Source: Prevotella sp. (GTDB lineage Bacteria > Bacteroidota > Bacteroidia > Bacteroidales > Bacteroidaceae). Taken from it: DNA of 64,000 nucleotides. Positions 60,377 to 64,000 of the stretch are shown here, one piece after another; position 1 is the first letter of the stretch; each line of letters starts with the position of its first letter. The position numbers were made by a program, and so were the translations under genes. The stretch spans positions 39,819-103,818 of the forward strand of contig JAFPME010000020.1 of the NCBI GenBank assembly GCA_017402445.1, in the 5' to 3' direction. Under the pieces are notes generated by a model, which saw only the letters and a list, made by a program, of their open reading frames with translations, did no database searches and was not told where the DNA came from.

Positions 60377-60419
60377 ACAACGGCCTGGTTCACAAATTCG
60401 TGGACCAGGCCGTTGTTTT
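60377..60419 (+). terminator. Terminator after the truncated dehydrogenase
   Basis: ACAACGGCCTGGT pairs perfectly with ACCAGGCCGTTGT around a 14-nt loop, followed by TTT. It fits transcription of the remnant or of its former gene. Confidence 0.85.
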
Positions 60420-60596
60420 GCATTTCATGTTTTTTCATTATAATCTTATCTTTTGCGAAAAAAACAGCAAAAGATAATGGCTTTGAAATTTTATTCGTAC
60501 TTTTACGGGCAAGAGTGGAGAGTTAGAAAAAACCCATCCTAAGATTATAGAATTACCGGAAAAGTGGTAATATACAAGTAGAAGGACATCAAGCGA

Positions 60597-61199
60597 ATGG
60601 AAACAACGACAGGCAAAACACCAAAAGCCAGAGAAGACGAGACGCTGCTCATCAGCCGCATCCTCGACGGACAGACTGCGCTGTTCCGCCAGCTGGCCAA
60701 CCGATATGCCGGACAGGTGTTGCGGATGGTGGCCCGCCTGATTCCTTCGCCCGAAGAAGCCGAGGAGGCAACGCAGGACACACTGGTGGAGGCTTTCCAG
60801 AGTTTGGGCCGCTACGATGCCCAGCGGGCCAGTTTCCAGACATGGCTCATGCGCATAGCCTACCACACGGCTCTGAAGCATTACCGACAGCAATACAGGA
60901 CGCTGCACATGGTGGAAGTGGACCAACAAAGGCTCGACGCCTTCCCCGACGATGAGACCGATGCCCTGCTTGACGACACCGACCGCGTGGAGTTCTTGGA
61001 AAGAGCCATCGAAACGCTGAAGCCCGACGACCAGATGCTCCTCAACCTCTACTACTTTGACAACCGCCCGATGCGCGAAATAGCCATCATCACGGAGCAC
61101 GAAGAGAGCTATCTCCACTCGCGGTTGCAATGGATACGCAAAAGACTGGCCATCACCATCAAAACACTTGAAAGCGATGAAGAACAAGGAAGGAAATAA
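60597..61199 (+). CDS. ECF RNA polymerase sigma factor
   Basis: A 200-residue sigma-70 family protein. Region 2: NRYAGQVLRMVARLIPSPEE then AEEATQDTLVEAFQSLGRYD and FQTWLMRIAYHTALKHYR. Region 4: LKPDDQMLLNLYYFDNRPMR then EIAIITEHEESYLHSRLQWI. It heads an operon with an anti-sigma-like membrane protein and a thioredoxin-fold lipid/periplasm protein, and probably responds to an envelope signal through them. A candidate -7 box (TACTTTTA, 60499-60506) is weaker than usual, so it may depend on its own or another sigma factor. Confidence 0.9.
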   Translation: METTTGKTPKAREDETLLISRILDGQTALFRQLANRYAGQVLRMVARLIPSPEEAEEATQDTLVEAFQSLGRYDAQRASFQTWLMRIAYHTALKHYRQQYRTLHMVEVDQQRLDAFPDDETDALLDDTDRVEFLERAIETLKPDDQMLLNLYYFDNRPMREIAIITEHEESYLHSRLQWIRKRLAITIKTLESDEEQGRK

Positions 61200-61866
61200 A
61201 GACAGGGGACTGCGCCAAGCCTTGCAGCGCAGGAACGAGGCCGCCGAGCGGATGATGCTTTCGGAGGACTTCACCGACAGACTGATGGAGAGATTGGAGG
61301 AGGCGCCCCCCTCCCTTCCTCCCCGAGGGGAGGAGAATGCAAAAGCCTCCCCTCGGGGAGGTTGGTGGGGGCTTGCCGCCGCTTGTCTGCTCATCATCAT
61401 TGGTGTTGGCATGGCACTGCTGCCTAAAGATGAACCGGCAAAAACTCAGTCGGTGGTAGTGAAAAAGACGGAACAACCCCTTCCGAGGGGGGATAGTAAA
61501 AAAGCCTCCCCTATCGGGGGAGGTTGGAGGGGGCTTCCTATAGCTAAAAGCAAGGCCATCAGCCAACGTCCTGCACGAACAACCCCAACTCCCCAAACGC
61601 CCCCCCACGTTCAGCATGTTGCGGTATCACCGCAACCAACCACCCAAGCAACCGACAGCCTGGACTACTATATCGACAAGATAGAACGCGAACTGGCCCA
61701 AGTGGACGAAAGCCTCTACATAGAGCGGATGAACAAGGTGATACGTGCTGACGAGCGACTGCAGCGCATGGTCAACAGCTATATCCTGCACACCCTCGAC
61801 AAGGAAGGCCGCCCACAAACGGCAGAGAACATGTATAACGAAAAATCAGAGCAAGATGAAGAATAG
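61177..61866 (+). CDS. Anti-sigma-like single-pass membrane protein with palindrome-encoded linkers
   Basis: About 229 residues, overlapping the sigma gene by 23 nt. A charged cytoplasmic N-terminus (QALQRRNEAAERMMLSEDFT) precedes one membrane helix (LAAACLLIIIGVGMALL, about 75-92). The periplasmic part ends in a helical region (LDYYIDKIERELAQVDESLY). The two linkers APPSLPPRGEENAKASPRGG and QPLPRGDSKKASPIGGGWRG are encoded by GC-rich palindromic elements, and VQHVAVSPQ by the 19-bp palindrome, so much of the linker is repeat-derived. By position it is probably an anti-sigma factor. An in-frame TTG at 61168 is an alternative start. Confidence 0.75.
   Translation: MKNKEGNKDRGLRQALQRRNEAAERMMLSEDFTDRLMERLEEAPPSLPPRGEENAKASPRGGWWGLAAACLLIIIGVGMALLPKDEPAKTQSVVVKKTEQPLPRGDSKKASPIGGGWRGLPIAKSKAISQRPARTTPTPQTPPHVQHVAVSPQPTTQATDSLDYYIDKIERELAQVDESLYIERMNKVIRADERLQRMVNSYILHTLDKEGRPQTAENMYNEKSEQDEE
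61304..61373. repeat. GC-rich palindromic element inside coding sequence, copy A
   Basis: Two inverted halves, each with its own CCCCGAGGGG or CCCCTCGGGG core, flank AGAATGCAAAAG. The outer GCCCCC and GGGGGC also match. It is read in frame as PPSLPPRGEENAKASPRGGW. The frame is preserved across it. Confidence 0.75.
61474..61537. repeat. GC-rich palindromic element inside coding sequence, copy B
   Basis: CCCCTTCCGAGGGGGGATAG and the mirrored CCCCTATCGGGGGAGGTTGG flank TAAAAAAGCCT. It is in frame as EQPLPRGDSKKASPIGGGWR. Confidence 0.7.
61618..61636. repeat. 19-bp palindromic repeat inside coding sequence
   Basis: GTTGCGGTATCACCGCAAC is the exact reverse complement of the intergenic copy at 38068-38086. 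It encodes VAVSPQ in the anti-sigma-like protein. Confidence 0.7.
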
Positions 61867-63889
61867 ACTTTTCATAACCATAGCAGCCCTATTGGGTTTT
61901 GGCTGTTGGGTGTTGGGTGATGGTGGTTGGTGCCATGCTCAGACTACTCACTCCAACAACATACGGGAAAAACTCAGTGCCTTTGTAGAATCGAATGAGT
62001 ACGGTGTGCACCGGCTCAGTTTCTCAAAAGACGGGTTCAATGTCTATCAGTTTGCCCAGCAATTTGCCATCGATGATGAATTGGGAGGCAAGTACTACGG
62101 CCCGTTGTTCACGCCCCGGATGCTGGAACTGGAGAAAGCCATCAGGGCTGAGGCCGTGAATGCCAAATCCATCTATATCCATGATGCCAGCGATGGAGAT
62201 TCGCCCTTGCCAGGCGTTAAGTTCCAGTTTATGATGGATGCCCAACATCCGATGGTGCAATCCGTGACATTCGACCTCAACAAGAATATCCGTCTGATTT
62301 CCTTTGAAGAGCCCGACGGCAGCATCTATGCCCTGCTGCTGATGTGGGACCAGACCGTTGACCAAGACAAGAAAGTCGGTGATACGTTCCTAATGGACGG
62401 CATGATTTACGAAATCAGCGGCAGGAAAATGGACGACAGACCATTTATTACCAGAAGCCCCCTCCAACTTCCCCGAGGGGGGAGGGAAATAATCCCCCCT
62501 ACTGCCCAGGACATGGGGAGCGTCGAAGCGTTCATGGCTAAGGTGAAACGCACATGCGAGATATTCCAGCGCGAGACACCGCAGGGACAGATGGCGGCCG
62601 GAGTGGTGCTCAATAAGACGTGCAACGCATTCAGCGGAAAACTGACAAAAGAACAGTATTTCGACCTACTGAGCAATATCCAGCCGTTAGTTGATAGCAC
62701 AAAAAATGAAAACCTGAAGGGCATCCTGGGCTACTCCTGCTACATGATTTACAAGAAGAGTGAATTATACAAGGGTGACAGGGACACAGATGTCACACGT
62801 GCGCCGACAGTTGCTTCAGAAATCACCACTTCGCAGGTGTCGAAAACCATCATCTACAATAGTATGCTGATGAACGAATCGGCGGAGAAAGAGATGGTGG
62901 AGTGCCAGATATCCGGTACGGCACCATTGAGTGGAAAGAATATTTCCGTAAGACGTAATGTGACTTTGGAGCCAATGGGAACGTGTCAGGTCGTCGATGG
63001 CAAGTTCTCTCTCACCTGCAAGTTGCCTAAGAACGAGATCTGTCGGGTGTATCTTGACAACAGTGATGCTGTTTTCTTCTATACAGACGGAAAGCCTATC
63101 ATTGCGGACATGGAGCACCAGACAGTAAAGGGCAGCAAGGCCAGCCAAAAGGTGAACGACTTCCTACAGACAGTAGAACGTGAGCGACTGGCCGAACTTC
63201 ACGAGACCGATAGCCAGAAAAAAGCGGAAATCAACCGCCAGCGCGGCGAACGGCTTCTCAAGGCAGTCCGCGAAAACCGCGACAACATCCTCTCCGCGTA
63301 TGCACTCAGTCAGGTCTATACCGAAATGAGTTACAAGGAACTGAAGCCTTACCTCAGCGACGACTATGCTTTCTCGCATCACATCCTGCTGGCACCGATG
63401 CGCGAATACGTGGAAGGACTGGAGAAGCGCCGTCCCGGCACTCCCTACACCGACCTCCAACTGGTGGACACGAAGGGCCGCCCTCATCTGCTGAGCGAAT
63501 ACGTCGGCAAGGGATATGTCGTGCTGCATTTCTGGCATGGTCTTGGCGGTGATGGTTCTGAAATCCATCCGTCCATGAAGACACTTTACGATACTTACCA
63601 TTTTTCGCATTCGCTCAACAACACGTCCCGCGGTGTGGAGTTCGTCACCTTGGCTTTCAGTTTCGGTGTGCAGAGATGGCGGGAGGAAGTAAAGCAGCGC
63701 CAGCTGCCATGGCCGCAGCTGATGCCCGATCCAGACACCAACCCGCGCGACGCACTTACCGCCTACGGCATCCGTTCCTATCCGGAACTGATAGTCATCG
63801 ATGCAAAAGGCACTATCGTGGCCTGTCCCCGTAACGTTGAAGAACTCAGTTCCGTATTAAAGAAACTGCATAATTCGCAACAACATTAA
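61856..63889 (+). CDS. Exported thioredoxin-fold protein (TlpA-like) without CXXC
   Basis: A 677-residue protein with a signal segment (MKNRLFITIAALLGFGCWVL). The centre includes a DUF4369-like domain (about 365-440, ECQISGTAPLSGKNISVRRN). The C-terminal 140 residues have a TlpA/AhpC fold: YTDLQLVDTKGRPHLLSEYV, then GYVVLHFWHGLGGDG, then YGIRSYPELIVIDAKGTIV with the cis-proline. The WCxxC position reads WHGLGG, so the redox cysteines are absent and it cannot act as a normal disulfide reductase. It overlaps the anti-sigma-like gene by 11 nt. A palindromic element is read in frame as SPLQLPRGGREIIPP near residue 200. Confidence 0.82.
   Translation: MKNRLFITIAALLGFGCWVLGDGGWCHAQTTHSNNIREKLSAFVESNEYGVHRLSFSKDGFNVYQFAQQFAIDDELGGKYYGPLFTPRMLELEKAIRAEAVNAKSIYIHDASDGDSPLPGVKFQFMMDAQHPMVQSVTFDLNKNIRLISFEEPDGSIYALLLMWDQTVDQDKKVGDTFLMDGMIYEISGRKMDDRPFITRSPLQLPRGGREIIPPTAQDMGSVEAFMAKVKRTCEIFQRETPQGQMAAGVVLNKTCNAFSGKLTKEQYFDLLSNIQPLVDSTKNENLKGILGYSCYMIYKKSELYKGDRDTDVTRAPTVASEITTSQVSKTIIYNSMLMNESAEKEMVECQISGTAPLSGKNISVRRNVTLEPMGTCQVVDGKFSLTCKLPKNEICRVYLDNSDAVFFYTDGKPIIADMEHQTVKGSKASQKVNDFLQTVERERLAELHETDSQKKAEINRQRGERLLKAVRENRDNILSAYALSQVYTEMSYKELKPYLSDDYAFSHHILLAPMREYVEGLEKRRPGTPYTDLQLVDTKGRPHLLSEYVGKGYVVLHFWHGLGGDGSEIHPSMKTLYDTYHFSHSLNNTSRGVEFVTLAFSFGVQRWREEVKQRQLPWPQLMPDPDTNPRDALTAYGIRSYPELIVIDAKGTIVACPRNVEELSSVLKKLHNSQQH
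62456..62500. repeat. GC-rich palindromic element inside coding sequence, copy C
   Basis: GCCCCCTCCAACTTCCCCGA followed by GGGGGGAGGG. It has the same core and CTCCAACTT flank as the intergenic copy at 2607. It is in frame in the thioredoxin-fold gene. Confidence 0.7.
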
Positions 63890-63914
63890 TTATAACGTGA
63901 GTTCGACGTAAGCC

Positions 63915-64000
63915 TTACGCAATAAGTCTACTTTTATCGATGATTTCTATATTCATTTCGGGCTTCTTTGGTAGCAGGTTGTAGGCAATAAGTCCAGCGA
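63915..64000 (-). CDS. Possible transposase C-terminus (partial, runs off the window)
   Basis: The last 27 codons on the minus strand read AGLIAYNLLPKKPEMNIEII followed by DKSRLIA and TAA. The short AYNLLPKKP-type ending resembles the C-terminus of IS4-family DDE transposases in Bacteroidetes, but the fragment is too short to be sure. Confidence 0.35.
   Translation of the reverse strand, partial: AGLIAYNLLPKKPEMNIEIIDKSRLIA

Overview
The window reads as chromosome of a Bacteroidales bacterium, most like Prevotella and its relatives. Almost every gene is preceded by the Bacteroidetes promoter signature (a -7 box TAnnTTTG, often with TTTG about 20 nt upstream). Shine-Dalgarno sequences are weak. 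Gene content is typical of that group: anSME with a sulfatase, a TonB-dependent receptor operon, T9SS-like C-terminal domains, bifunctional DAHP synthase/chorismate mutase, and BaiN, NfeD/stomatin and PyrK/PyrD pairs. I see no tRNA, rRNA or CRISPR. Only two scraps at the right edge might belong to an insertion sequence.

Layout. 1-2.6 kb: tail of a UvrD-like helicase, then a promoter-bearing tandem repeat driving an exported FKBP isomerase and a BASS transporter. 2.6-5.4 kb: Ser-type sulfatase and its maturase (minus). 6.1-13.2 kb: minus-strand TonB-dependent receptor operon with a lipoprotein, two small exported proteins and an outer-membrane barrel. 13.8-17.4 kb: M16 peptidase and a PepSY-like protein (plus). 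17.5-27.1 kb (minus): lipoprotein, giant DUF4011/SF1 helicase/nuclease, MFS sugar transporter, zinc-ribbon coiled coil, NIF3. 28.0-30.3 kb: AAA+ ATPase with a 590-nt leader. 30.5-35.4 kb: HsdR-N nuclease divergent from holA, XRE regulator, pyrK-pyrD. 35.5-38.7 kb (minus): ECF sigma and membrane partner, aroC, SlyD. 39.6-51.3 kb: secreted proteins, subtilase, a transpeptidase-only PBP, BaiN, M48 peptidase, NfeD/stomatin, small membrane proteins. 51.8-59.5 kb (minus): alcohol dehydrogenase, UDP-GlcNAc epimerase, and the aromatic operon pheA-aminotransferase-DAHPS/CM-tyrA-EEP phosphatase. 59.6-64 kb: a decayed alcohol dehydrogenase, then an ECF sigma/anti-sigma-like/thioredoxin-fold operon.

The most interesting material is mostly non-coding. 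(1) The aromatic operon begins with a complete, unannotated Phe/Tyr transcription attenuator: a 24-residue leader peptide with nine Tyr/Phe codons in eleven, a 12-nt antiterminator match and a 14-bp intrinsic terminator. (2) A roughly 390-bp element occurs four times. Each copy carries exactly five 22-nt units (16-nt quasi-palindrome plus 6-nt spacer) between conserved flanks. (3) GC-rich palindromic elements sit in frame inside the anti-sigma-like gene and the thioredoxin-fold gene. (4) Three intergenic arrays share an 8-nt CG-phased period. (5) A 97-bp promoter cassette is tandemly duplicated, and a relative lies upstream of the sulfatase. (6) A MITE-like element with 20-bp terminal inverted repeats contains a 70-nt tandem repeat. 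(7) Two promoter-to-terminator units without an ORF are candidate small RNAs.
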